A stretch of DNA of 64,000 bases from Actinomadura luzonensis (GTDB lineage: Bacteria; Actinomycetota; Actinomycetes; Streptosporangiales; Streptosporangiaceae). Under the pieces are notes generated by a model, which was not told where the DNA came from, made no database searches, and saw nothing but the letters and a program-made list of their open reading frames with translations. The position numbers and the translations under genes are program-made. Location of the stretch: the NCBI RefSeq assembly GCF_022664455.2, contig NZ_JAKRKC020000001.1, forward strand, positions 1,617,001 to 1,681,000. Direction: 5' to 3'. This document shows, piece after piece, positions 33,957-41,219 of this stretch. Within the stretch, counting starts at the first letter, position 1. Every line of letters begins with the position of its first letter.

Positions 33957-35384
33957 CTACCGGAATCGTCTGCCGTTCCGTCCCGACCGACGACCGGCGA
34001 CCGGTGCCGTGATGGTCACGGGGACGCCTGAGGGAGCTTGGGCGCCCGTGATGCGCCTCAGCTCGGCCTCGCCCGAACGGACCTCGCTGGTCTGCGGGAC
34101 GATGCCGGCGTCGGCCATCAAACGGGTCATGTCACGACGCTGGTTGGGCAGCACCAGGGTGACGACGCTGCCGGACTCGCCGGCGCGGGCGGTGCGGCCG
34201 CCGCGATGCAGGTAGTCCTTGTGGTCGTTCGGCGGGTCGACGTTGACGACGAGGTCCAGGTTGTCGACGTGGATGCCGCGGGCCGCGACGTTGGTCGCCA
34301 CCAGCGCCGTGACATGGCCGCTCTTGAACTGGTCGAGAGTGCGGGTGCGCTGGGGCTGCGACTTGCCTCCGTGCAGCGCGGCGGCGCGCACTCCGCTGTT
34401 CAGCAGCTGTTCGGTGAGCCGGTCCACAGCGTGCTTGGTGTCCAGGAACATGATCACCCGGCCGTCGCGAGCAGCGATCTCCACAGTGGTGGCCTGCTTG
34501 TCGGCACCCTGGACGTGCAGCACGTGGTGCTCCATCGTGGTGACCGCGCCCGCCGAGGGGTCGACCGAATGGACCACCGGGTCGTTCAGATAGCGGCGGA
34601 CCAGCAGATCGACGTTGCGGTCCAAAGTGGCGGAGAACAGCATGCGCTGGCCACCTGGGCGCACCTGGTCGAGCAGGTGGGTGATCTGCGGCATGAAGCC
34701 CATGTCGGCCATCTGGTCGGCCTCATCCAGCACGGTGACGCCGACCTGGTCCAGGCGGCACTCGCCACGCTCGATGAGATCCCTGAGCCGTCCCGGGGTC
34801 GCTACGACGACCTCCGCGCCGTTGCGCAGCGCCTGGGCCTGGCGGCCGATCGACATGCCGCCGACGACCGTGGCCAGCCGCAGCTTCAGTGCTTGGGCGT
34901 ACGGCGTGAGCGCATCGGTGACCTGCTGGGCCAGTTCCCTGGTGGGGACGAGGATCAGAGCAAGCGGTCGCCGCGACTGTGCCCGCTGTCCGGAGGTGCG
35001 GACGAGCAGGGCCAGGCCGAAGGCGAGCGTCTTGCCCGACCCGGTGCGCCCCCGCCCCAGGACGTCCCGGCCGGCCAGGGAGTTCGGCAGCGTGGCCGCC
35101 TGGATCGGGAACGGTTCGTTCAAGCCCAGGCTGGTGAGCACCTTCAGCAGCGCGGGCGGCATGCTCAGCTCAGCGAACGTCGCGGCTGCGGGCAGGGCCG
35201 GGGTGACAGTGACCGGCAGCGCGAACTCTCCCTGGACCGCAGCGGGACGCCGCCCGTTGCCGCCCCGGCTGGAGGCGCCTGAACGGCCCTGAGCCCGAGA
35301 GCCGAGTCGGCCGCCCCTGCTTCGGGCGGAGCCGCCCGTCCGGGGCGAAGAGTTGCGATCGTGCGCGCGAGTTGTGTGGTTCAT
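33957..35384 (-). CDS. DEAD-box RNA helicase
   Basis: The 475-residue protein has a basic Arg/Gly/Ser-rich N-terminus (about 1-50) followed by a complete DEAD-box core. It has F-A-E-L, Q motif P-I-Q-A, Walker A G-R-T-G-S-G-K-T, PTRELAQQ, TPGRL, V-L-D-E-A-D, S-A-T, A-R-G-I-H-V-D and H-R-G-G-R-T-A-R. A basic C-terminus follows. It lies downstream of a cold-shock protein gene on the same strand, as in many actinomycetes. Together they are thought to unwind RNA secondary structure at low temperature. A 354-bp untranslated stretch precedes it. Confidence 0.95.
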   Translation of the reverse strand: MNHTTRAHDRNSSPRTGGSARSRGGRLGSRAQGRSGASSRGGNGRRPAAVQGEFALPVTVTPALPAAATFAELSMPPALLKVLTSLGLNEPFPIQAATLPNSLAGRDVLGRGRTGSGKTLAFGLALLVRTSGQRAQSRRPLALILVPTRELAQQVTDALTPYAQALKLRLATVVGGMSIGRQAQALRNGAEVVVATPGRLRDLIERGECRLDQVGVTVLDEADQMADMGFMPQITHLLDQVRPGGQRMLFSATLDRNVDLLVRRYLNDPVVHSVDPSAGAVTTMEHHVLHVQGADKQATTVEIAARDGRVIMFLDTKHAVDRLTEQLLNSGVRAAALHGGKSQPQRTRTLDQFKSGHVTALVATNVAARGIHVDNLDLVVNVDPPNDHKDYLHRGGRTARAGESGSVVTLVLPNQRRDMTRLMADAGIVPQTSEVRSGEAELRRITGAQAPSGVPVTITAPVAGRRSGRNGRRFR

Positions 35385-35738
35385 GCAGAACCTTCCTCAA
35401 TGCGGCACGTGTCAGGTGGTTCTCGGTGCGATGAGCGGCACAAGAACAGCGAGCACGAGCCGAAGAAAAGACGAGTCGAACCGGCGGAAACGGCCTGGGC
35501 TCGTACGTCGAAATGGTCGGCTTTCGCCGAAAGAACGCGGCTGTGCTGCCGCGCCGTAGACCTGGAGCGGGCCTGTGCCCGCACCGGAGCCATCGGTGGT
35601 GCATCCGGTGTGCGGCGGAAGAACAGCCACGCTGCGCTTCTCGGGTTGTGAGGCCATCACGGCACGAGGGATGCCACAAAAGCAACGCGCCGGGTCCGCG
35701 CCCTACGGCGCGAGCCCCGGCTACGTGGTGCCTCAGTG
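35385..35738. other. 354-bp gap between cold-shock protein and helicase genes
   Basis: No credible reading frame was found on either strand. On the minus strand this stretch would be the 5' leader of the helicase if the two genes are cotranscribed. It contains a short stem CTTTCG-CC-GAAAG near 35520-35535. Such long leaders are typical of cold-inducible helicase mRNAs, but no specific element is identified. Confidence 0.4.
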
Positions 35739-35945
35739 TCAGGCGGGAACGATGTTCTCGGCCTGCGGGCCCTTCTGGCCCTGCGTGACGTCGAAGGCCA
35801 CCTTCTGGCCCTCGTGCAGCTCACGGTAGCCGCCGTTGGCGACGATGTTGGAGTAGTGCGCGAAGACGTCGGCGCCGCCGCCGTCCTGCTCGATGAAGCC
35901 GAAGCCCTTTTCCGCGTTGAACCACTTCACGGTGCCAGAAGCCAT
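35739..35945 (-). CDS. CspA-family cold-shock protein
   Basis: The 68-residue OB-fold protein carries both RNA-binding motifs: [13 protein letters not shown] (RNP1) and D-V-F-A-H-Y (RNP2). It ends E-N-I-V-P-A. ATG 35945 has a strong AAAGGAG. CspA proteins bind single-stranded RNA and melt hairpins, and some act as transcription antiterminators. The gene is followed by a DEAD-box helicase gene on the same strand. A terminator-like hairpin in its own leader suggests autoregulation. Confidence 0.95.
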   Translation of the reverse strand: MASGTVKWFNAEKGFGFIEQDGGGADVFAHYSNIVANGGYRELHEGQKVAFDVTQGQKGPQAENIVPA

Positions 35946-36036
35946 GTTGATCTCCTTTGATAGGTGCAAAGCCGAAATCCGCATCGAACGGATCCCGCGT
36001 CGCCGCGGCAGGACCACACCCGGAGATGACCGGCAA

Positions 36037-36073
36037 ACAAAAAATGCACCTGGGCTACATACCGTCAGGTGCA
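36037..36073 (-). terminator. Terminator-like hairpin with T-run in the cold-shock leader
   Basis: On the minus strand TGCACCTG (36073-36066) pairs with CAGGTGCA (36052-36045), 8 perfect bp around a 13-nt loop. TTTTTTGTTTG follows immediately. The structure is a textbook intrinsic terminator, unusual in this GC-rich genome. It lies about 92 bases upstream of the cold-shock protein start codon, with no gene behind it on that strand. It may attenuate the csp transcript. Confidence 0.65.
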
Positions 36074-36119
36074 CACAAGTCTTTATGGGTACCACAACTG
36101 CAACTGACCCCAATCTAGC

Positions 36120-36596
36120 ACATGTGCCGTCGTGCTGCGCACGCCCCCCGCCAAAAGCCGGCGCGGCCTGCCTGTGCGGCCGAGGAGACCAGCAGGTCGG
36201 CGCGGCACCCGGCGGCAGCGGCCAGGACGGACGGACCTTCCAGCCGGAGCAGCCCCGGCGCTGGTCAGCGGCGGCCTCGTTCGGGAAGTGGCCGCGGGCC
36301 CGGACGGCCTCACGGATACGGGCATTGCCTCTTTCGATGGTGTTACGGCACGAACTCCGTCCAACTGGTCGCCCACAGCCGCACGATCGCCGGGTACTTC
36401 GGGGCGGTGTTGCCTCCGCGGCACTGCCTCAGATGCAGGAGACGGAAAGCCACCAGGCCGGGGTGACGGCCTCCCATGTCAGCGGCGCTGTCAGGACGGC
36501 GTCGGCCCCGTATCAGCGCGTTCGGCGACGGTAGTCCCCATGAACGGCCCACCGGCCGACCGGCCGACCGGACCGACTCGCTGCAAGGAGCACAGC
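36120..36596. other. 477-bp intergenic stretch, no recognised gene
   Basis: Open frames exist on both strands but none has a start with a ribosome binding site or a recognisable protein. Local GC and codon patterns do not favour one frame. It may include the upstream promoter of the cold-shock gene on the left and decayed coding DNA in the middle. The AAGGAG at 36585 belongs to the next gene. Confidence 0.4.
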
Positions 36597-37259
36597 ATGC
36601 CCACCTTCGACACCGCCGCCCCGATCACCGTCGTCCTGCACATCCCCGCCGGCCGCGTGCGGTTCGCCGCCGCCGACCGGACCGACACCACCGTCCAGAT
36701 CCGGCCCGCCAACCCCGCCAAGGCCCGCGACACCAAGGCCGCCGAGCAGACCACGGTCGCGTACGCCGACGGCGTCCTGCGCGTCGAGACCGCGATCAAG
36801 AACCAGTACCTCGGCCCCACCGGCGCCGTCGAGGTGACGGTCGAGCTGCCCGCCGGCTCCCACATCGAGGCCAGGACCGCCGGCGCCGAGCTGCGCACCG
36901 CGGGCCGCCTCGGCAACGTCGCCTTCGAGGGCGCCTACCGCCAGATCACGCTCGACGAGGCGGCGAGCCTGCGCCTCACCGCGACCGACGGCGACGTCGA
37001 GGTCGGCCGCCTGACCGGCCCCGCCCACATCACCACCGCGCGGGGCGACATCCAGATCGCCGAAGCCGGGGGCGGCACGCTCGTGCTCGCCACGCAGTCC
37101 GGCGACATCTCCGTCACCGCCGCCGCCGGCGTCTCGGCCTCCCTGGACGCCGGCACCACCTACGGCCGCATCACCAACGCCCTCAAGAACACCGGCACCG
37201 CCGAGCTGGACATCCACGCCACCACGTCCAACGGCGACATCACCGCCCGCAGCCTCTGA
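36597..37259 (+). CDS. DUF4097-type beta-helix protein
   Basis: The 220-residue soluble protein starts at ATG 36597 after AAGGAG. It consists of repeating short beta strands with the DUF4097 adhesin-like pattern: V-E-V-T-V-E-L-P-A-G-S-H-I-E, A-E-L-R-T-A-G, L-R-L-T-A-T-D-G-D-V-E-V, I-T-T-A-R-G-D-I-Q-I, L-A-T-Q-S-G-D-I-S-V and T-S-N-G-D-I-T-A. It has no signal peptide or TM segment, so it is probably cytoplasmic. Function of the family in actinomycetes is unknown. It is convergent with a DUF6461-like gene 20 bp away. Confidence 0.8.
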   Translation: MPTFDTAAPITVVLHIPAGRVRFAAADRTDTTVQIRPANPAKARDTKAAEQTTVAYADGVLRVETAIKNQYLGPTGAVEVTVELPAGSHIEARTAGAELRTAGRLGNVAFEGAYRQITLDEAASLRLTATDGDVEVGRLTGPAHITTARGDIQIAEAGGGTLVLATQSGDISVTAAAGVSASLDAGTTYGRITNALKNTGTAELDIHATTSNGDITARSL

Positions 37260-37279
37260 GCCGCGGCCGGACCGATGGG

Positions 37280-37792
37280 TCAGGAGGCGGGCTCGACGCG
37301 GGAGTGCCGCGCCTGGAACCAGTCGGCGGCGACGTCCGTTCCCGTGACGCGGCCGATCAGCGCCAAGGCCGAGCTGATGCTCTCGTCCACCTCCACGAGC
37401 TCGCCCGGGTCGTCGGACTCGGTGTCGTCGTACCGCTCGGCCGGCGAGGAGGGGTCGAAGGAGACGGTCACCCGCCCGTCGCGGGCGTGGACGAGGGAGG
37501 CGTTGTAGTTGATGTCCATGCTGAGGCCGATCGCCTCGCGGCCGTCCTCGGAGAGGGAGCGCACCACCTCGCGGTCGGCCTGCGCCGGTATGACGGCGGT
37601 CCAGCCGCCGGCCTCGGCCACCCAGCGGGAGCCGTCGTCGATGGCGTGGTCGGTCGCGGCGAGGGCGCCGAGGTCCGCGTCCTTGACCCAGACGGCGGTG
37701 AAACCGAGCGCCCACAGGTCCGTGTCGCCGTCGAGCCCTTCGGTGAAGAGGGTCGAGACCAGGAGGTCGTACAGGTGGGTCCGTGCCTGCAT
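37280..37792 (-). CDS. DUF6461-like protein of unknown function
   Basis: The 170-residue acidic protein starts at ATG 37792 with GAGAGG six bases upstream; ATG 37816 would add eight residues. It has G-F-T-A-V-W-V-K near the N-terminus, G-G-W-T-A-V-I-P, then L-S-E-D-G-R-E-A-I-G-L-S-M-D-I-N-Y-N-A and H-A-R-D-G-R-V-T-V-S-F-D-P. That order matches DUF6461 proteins of actinomycetes. It is soluble with no catalytic motif. The family assignment is moderate. Confidence 0.65.
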   Translation of the reverse strand: MQARTHLYDLLVSTLFTEGLDGDTDLWALGFTAVWVKDADLGALAATDHAIDDGSRWVAEAGGWTAVIPAQADREVVRSLSEDGREAIGLSMDINYNASLVHARDGRVTVSFDPSSPAERYDDTESDDPGELVEVDESISSALALIGRVTGTDVAADWFQARHSRVEPAS

Positions 37793-38047
37793 GGCCGCCT
37801 CTCGGCGGAGAAGCATCCCGCGGGACGCCCCCTCCTGTCCGTTTCCTCACGAAGAAGGCATTGCCGGGCTTGTCCCGCAGTCCTTCTGCGGAGGTCGTCG
37901 GATTTTGTAGAAGGCGCTCAGATCGCGCGGACCATTGCCCCTTTCTGAGCGACATGATTGGATTATCCGTCTGGATAAGATGCGCCTGGACGCCGCGCGG
38001 CCCTTGCCCACGACCATTCGTCCCTCGACGGACCAGAGGAGGCCCTG

Positions 38048-38911
38048 ATGAGCACGGTGGCCGCAGTGGAGTCGTACGTCGAGAGCCTGCCGGTGCGGCA
38101 ACTGTCCGGTGTGGTCCGGACCGTGTGGATCCAGCGCATCGGCGCGGCCGACCACGTCCACCGGCATCTGCCGACCGGCGGGGTCGAGATCCACTTCCCG
38201 CTCGGGGAGCAGCCGCGACTGCTCGGGCCGCTGACGCGACCGGCCCATGAGGTGATCCCGGCCGGCACCACGCTGGTCGGCGTACGGTTCCGTCCGGGGA
38301 CCGCTCCGCCGCTGCCTGCGGCGCTGGACGAGTTGGTCGACCAGCAGCTCAGCCTGGCGGATCTGTGGGGTCACACCGCGGATCGGCTGGTCGAGGGGAT
38401 GGCGCGGGCGACGTCGCCGGAGCGGGCGTTGCTGTACGCGCAGGCGCAACTGCTGAACGAGTTCCGGGCCGATCGGCTGGATCCCCTGGTGCGAGAGGCC
38501 GTCCGGGGGCTGATGCCGTGGCGACCGGTGTCGATCGACTCGCTGGCCACGGAGTTGGCGCTGTCGTCGAGCCAGCTCCGGCGTCGGTGCCTGCAGGCGG
38601 TCGGGACGACGCCGAAGGTGTTGCAGCGGACGTTGCGGTTCCAGGGATTCCTCGCCCTGGCGCAGGCTGGTGCGACGCCGTCCGGGCGGCGCGGGACGGA
38701 CGGGACCGCAGGGCTCGCGATCGACGCGGGGTATGCCGATCAGGCGCACCTCAGCCGGGAATGTCTGCGGCTGACCGGGTTGACGCCGAAACAGTTGCTC
38801 GGCGTGAACCTGAACCGCTGCGGGTGTGAGCACGACCACTCGGGGTCGTACCTGCCGTTCCTGGCCGGGATGCACGATTCGTTCAAGAAGCCGGTGGTGC
38901 CGCGCTCCTAA
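38048..38911 (+). CDS. AraC-family transcriptional regulator
   Basis: The 287-residue regulator has a DUF6597-like N-terminal beta domain (V-W-I-Q-R-I, then P-T-G-G-V-E-I-H-F-P-L-G, L-V-G-V-R-F-R-P-G). A C-terminal AraC double HTH follows: I-D-S-L-A-T-E-L-A-L-S-S-S-Q-L-R-R-R-C, then A-G-Y-A-D-Q-A-H-L-S-R-E and G-L-T-P-K-Q-L. It ends with a short Cys/His cluster (R-C-G-C-E-H-D-H) that might bind a metal. It precedes a same-strand group of redox-type genes (38921-40750) and probably regulates them. Confidence 0.85.
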   Translation: MSTVAAVESYVESLPVRQLSGVVRTVWIQRIGAADHVHRHLPTGGVEIHFPLGEQPRLLGPLTRPAHEVIPAGTTLVGVRFRPGTAPPLPAALDELVDQQLSLADLWGHTADRLVEGMARATSPERALLYAQAQLLNEFRADRLDPLVREAVRGLMPWRPVSIDSLATELALSSSQLRRRCLQAVGTTPKVLQRTLRFQGFLALAQAGATPSGRRGTDGTAGLAIDAGYADQAHLSRECLRLTGLTPKQLLGVNLNRCGCEHDHSGSYLPFLAGMHDSFKKPVVPRS

Positions 38912-38920
38912 GGTCGGCGC

Positions 38921-39538
38921 ATGATCACTTGCCAGGTGGTGCGGTGCCGGTCGGTCGCGGAGGTTGTCGCCGCGATCAAGCACGCACGGCAGTCCGGTGC
39001 GCGGCTGGTGCCGCGCGGCTCTGGACCATGCGGGCCGGGCGCTTCCGGTCGCCCGGATCTCCGCACAGTGGTCTCCCCCGGACCTCGAACTCCTAGCCGC
39101 GGCCTGGCAAGCCGGCCGGGCCGACCCGGGAGCTCGTCCGGGAGTTGAGCGATCTGACCGGGTACGAGATCCCGTTCGAACTGCGGGGCGGCATGTCGCT
39201 GCCGGAGTTGCAGCGGAGTCTCAACGGGCCGGTGGAGGAGCACCACATCCGATCCGAGTTCTTCGCTCGTCCGCTCTCGGACCGGGTGCTCACCGAACTG
39301 CTGGATCACCAACCGCGTCGGTCCCGACGCCACCGCGTTCGCCCACCGCGACGTACGGTTCCTCATCGAGCACGTCGGCACCCCCGGCCGGGTCGACACC
39401 TCATGGGCGATCGCCCACGAAGATCCGGCCCTGGCCGACGGCCCCGCGGCGTACCACGGCGAGAATCTCGGCCGTCTCCGCGCGGTGAGACACGTCCACG
39501 ACCCGGACCGCTTCTTCGACTTCCCGCAAGCACTGTGA
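38921..39538 (+). pseudogene. FAD-linked oxidase (BBE type), internally deleted
   Basis: ATG 38921 begins an FAD-binding-4-like N-terminus (V-A-E-V-V-A-A-I-K-H-A-R-Q-S-G-A-R-L-V-P-R-G). Within 40 codons the sequence jumps, in changing frames, to the substrate and C-terminal part: F-E-L-R-G-G-M-S-L-P, then E-E-H-H-I-R-S-E-F-F. The berberine-bridge ending A-Y-H-G-E-N-L-G-R-L, then D-P-D-R-F-F-D-F-P-Q-A-L, stops at TGA 39538. More than half of the roughly 450-residue enzyme is missing, including most of the FAD domain. Confidence 0.75.
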
Positions 39539-39549
39539 AAGGACGTCCC

Positions 39550-40155
39550 ATGAGCAAGGTGGTGGCGGCACTCGCCGTCTCGGTCGACGGCTACATCAGT
39601 GGCCGGACGCCGGAGGGCGCCGACGAGCTCGGCCGCGGGCTCGGCGACGCCGGCATGCTGTTCGACTGGTACTTCAACGGCGACACCCCGAGCAAGGTGT
39701 TCGGCGACGGGTTCAAGCTGAGCCCGGAGAGCGCCCGGATCTTCGACGAGCTCGCGGGCCGGGACGGCGCCGTGATCTGCGGGCGGACGACGTACGAGCA
39801 CTCCGGTCATTTCAGCGACGGCAGCCCGCACCCGGACGCTCCGCTCGTCGTACTGACCCACCGGCCGGTGCCGGAGCTGCATCCGAGGCAGACGATCGCC
39901 TCCACCGTCGAAGCGGCGGTCGAGATCGCCCGCAAGCTCGCCGGCGGCAAGGACGTCGGCATCATGGGCGGCGGCGCCGTCACCTCCGCGCTGGCTGCCG
40001 GGCTGGTCGACGAGATCGTCCTGCACCAGGTCCCGATCCTGCTCGGCGGCGGGCACCCGTTCTTCCGGACACTCCCCCAGCATGTCGAGCTGCGCCTGCT
40101 CGAGGCCGTCCCGGCTCCGGGCGTCACGCACCTGCGCTACGAGGTGGTCCGGTGA
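39550..40155 (+). CDS. Dihydrofolate reductase-like (RibD C-terminal domain) protein
   Basis: The 201-residue protein starts at ATG 39550 and has the RibD_C/DHFR-like fold: V-A-A-L-A-V-S-V-D-G-Y-I-S-G-R, A-V-I-C-G-R-T-T-Y-E, V-V-L-T-H-R-P and the NADPH loop D-V-G-I-M-G-G-G-A-V-T-S. It ends H-L-R-Y-E-V-V. Such proteins are small NAD(P)H-dependent reductases with unknown substrates rather than true folate enzymes. Its stop overlaps the GTG of the following epimerase remnant (GTGA), so the genes were once an operon. Confidence 0.85.
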   Translation: MSKVVAALAVSVDGYISGRTPEGADELGRGLGDAGMLFDWYFNGDTPSKVFGDGFKLSPESARIFDELAGRDGAVICGRTTYEHSGHFSDGSPHPDAPLVVLTHRPVPELHPRQTIASTVEAAVEIARKLAGGKDVGIMGGGAVTSALAAGLVDEIVLHQVPILLGGGHPFFRTLPQHVELRLLEAVPAPGVTHLRYEVVR

Positions 40156-40355
40156 TCCTCATCACCGGCGGACCCGGCATGATCGGCGCCCGCACCGGCG
40201 TGCCGACGTACCGTCGTTCGCGCGTTCGTCGAGGCGGTCAGGGCCGTCCGCCCGGAGATCGCCGCCGAGCTGCTTCCTGGCGGTTCACGCCGAAGTTCGA
40301 CATCGACCGCGCCGTCGCCGACTACGTCGACCGGCGAACCACCAATCCCCGTTGA
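40152..40355 (+). pseudogene. NAD-dependent epimerase/dehydratase, mostly deleted
   Basis: GTG 40152 starts I-L-I-T-G-G-P-G-M-I-G, the Rossmann dinucleotide-binding loop of an SDR epimerase with Thr changed to Pro. Nearly all of the enzyme is gone. A C-terminal stretch (V-E-A-V-R-A-V-R-P-E-I-A-A-E-L-L in another frame, then F-D-I-D-R-A-V-A-D-Y) ends at TGA 40353-40355. About 200 or more residues are missing. The overlap with the previous gene shows it was the next operon member. Confidence 0.7.
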
Positions 40356-40366
40356 GGAGTCCCACC

Positions 40367-40750
40367 ATGCTGGAACCCGCCGTACGCGCCGCCCTCGACG
40401 CCGCGTCCTTCGGTCACCTCGCCACCATCGGCCCCGACGGCTCGCCGCACAGCACACCCGTGTACGTCGCGGCCCGCGGCGAACACGTCGTCTTCTTCAC
40501 CGGCCCGCACACTCGCAAAGCTCGCAACCTCGCCCGCGACCCCCGCCTCGCCATCTCCATCGTCCCCGCCGCCAGGTGGTTCGAGCCCGTCGTCGTCCGC
40601 GGCCGGGTCGTCGACCGCATCGAAGGCGACGCCGCCTGGGAAATCATCGACGCCATCGCCGCGAAGTACACCGACCAGCCCTATCCCCGCGACAGCCCCC
40701 GCACCGTCTTCGTGATCGACCCCGAACATCAGAAGGTCGGGATGGGCTGA
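40367..40750 (+). CDS. PPOX-class F420-type oxidoreductase
   Basis: The 127-residue split-barrel protein starts at ATG 40367 with TTGAGGAG upstream. It has G-H-L-A-T-I-G-P-D-G-S-P-H-S-T-P-V-Y-V near the N-terminus, then T-R-K-A-R-N-L-A-R-D-P-R-L-A-I-S-I and V-R-G-R-V. This matches PPOX-class F420- or FMN-dependent reductases common in actinomycetes. Substrate unknown. It is the last of the gene group behind the AraC regulator. Confidence 0.85.
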   Translation: MLEPAVRAALDAASFGHLATIGPDGSPHSTPVYVAARGEHVVFFTGPHTRKARNLARDPRLAISIVPAARWFEPVVVRGRVVDRIEGDAAWEIIDAIAAKYTDQPYPRDSPRTVFVIDPEHQKVGMG

Positions 40751-40829
40751 GGCGCGCGGCTTCCGGGACGGCACGCCAGACTCTCAAGGGCTGCCGCCAC
40801 CCTCCGGGGCGTTTACGCCTCACGCCGAA

Positions 40830-40869
40830 GGTAACACAACGTAACCTATTGTTACGAGACGTAATTACC
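40830..40869. promoter_or_regulatory. Four GTAAC-type repeats in 10-bp phase, nested palindrome
   Basis: GTAAC at 40831 and 40841, GTTAC at 40851 and GTAATTAC at 40861 recur every 10 bp on one helix face. GTAAC-N5-GTTAC is an inverted repeat, and the outermost GGTAA (40830) and TTACC (40865) form another. This A/T-rich block in GC-rich DNA lies 48 bp before the small secreted peptide gene. It looks like a multi-site operator for a cooperative regulator. The regulator is not identified. Confidence 0.55.
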
Positions 40870-40916
40870 ACCTATGGGCATGAGTCAGGAGACGCATCGT
40901 CAACGGAAGGCTCACC

Positions 40917-41099
40917 ATGCATCTCCTGTCTCGTTGTCTCGTCCTCGCCTCCGCCGCCGCGGCGTTCCTCGTGTGCGCCTCGGCCGCCCAGGCGCAGGTG
41001 GATCCCCTGATCGCCGATGCGTGTGCGATCCTTTCCCCGATTCAGGTCCGGCTCTTGGATCCCGCGCAACCGGTCCTGTCGGGAGAGGGCATCTGCTGA
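40917..41099 (+). CDS. Tiny secreted peptide
   Basis: The 60-residue protein starts at ATG 40917, 48 bp after the phased repeats. Residues 1-27 are a typical Sec signal peptide: M-H-L-L-S-R-C, then a hydrophobic L-A-S-A-A-A-A-F-L-V core and A-Q-A cleavage site. The mature peptide is about 33 residues, with two cysteines (one near its start and one at the very C-terminus) that could form a disulfide. No homologue family is recognised. The subtilase gene follows 121 bp downstream, and the two may be co-expressed. Confidence 0.6.
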   Translation: MHLLSRCLVLASAAAAFLVCASAAQAQVDPLIADACAILSPIQVRLLDPAQPVLSGEGIC

Positions 41100-41219
41100 A
41101 GATGATCTTCGGCTGCGGCGTCACCGGGCCGGCGGGTGGCCCCGGCCTGCGGTCACGCCCCGCCTCCGCCTGAGCCGAGGAGCCAGTCACCCCGCGTTCA
41201 CCCACCCCGAGGTTGCGCC

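Noticed and set aside
36120..36596. Open frames between csp and the DUF4097 gene
   Set aside because: No start with a ribosome site, no recognisable residues pattern, and equal openness on both strands.
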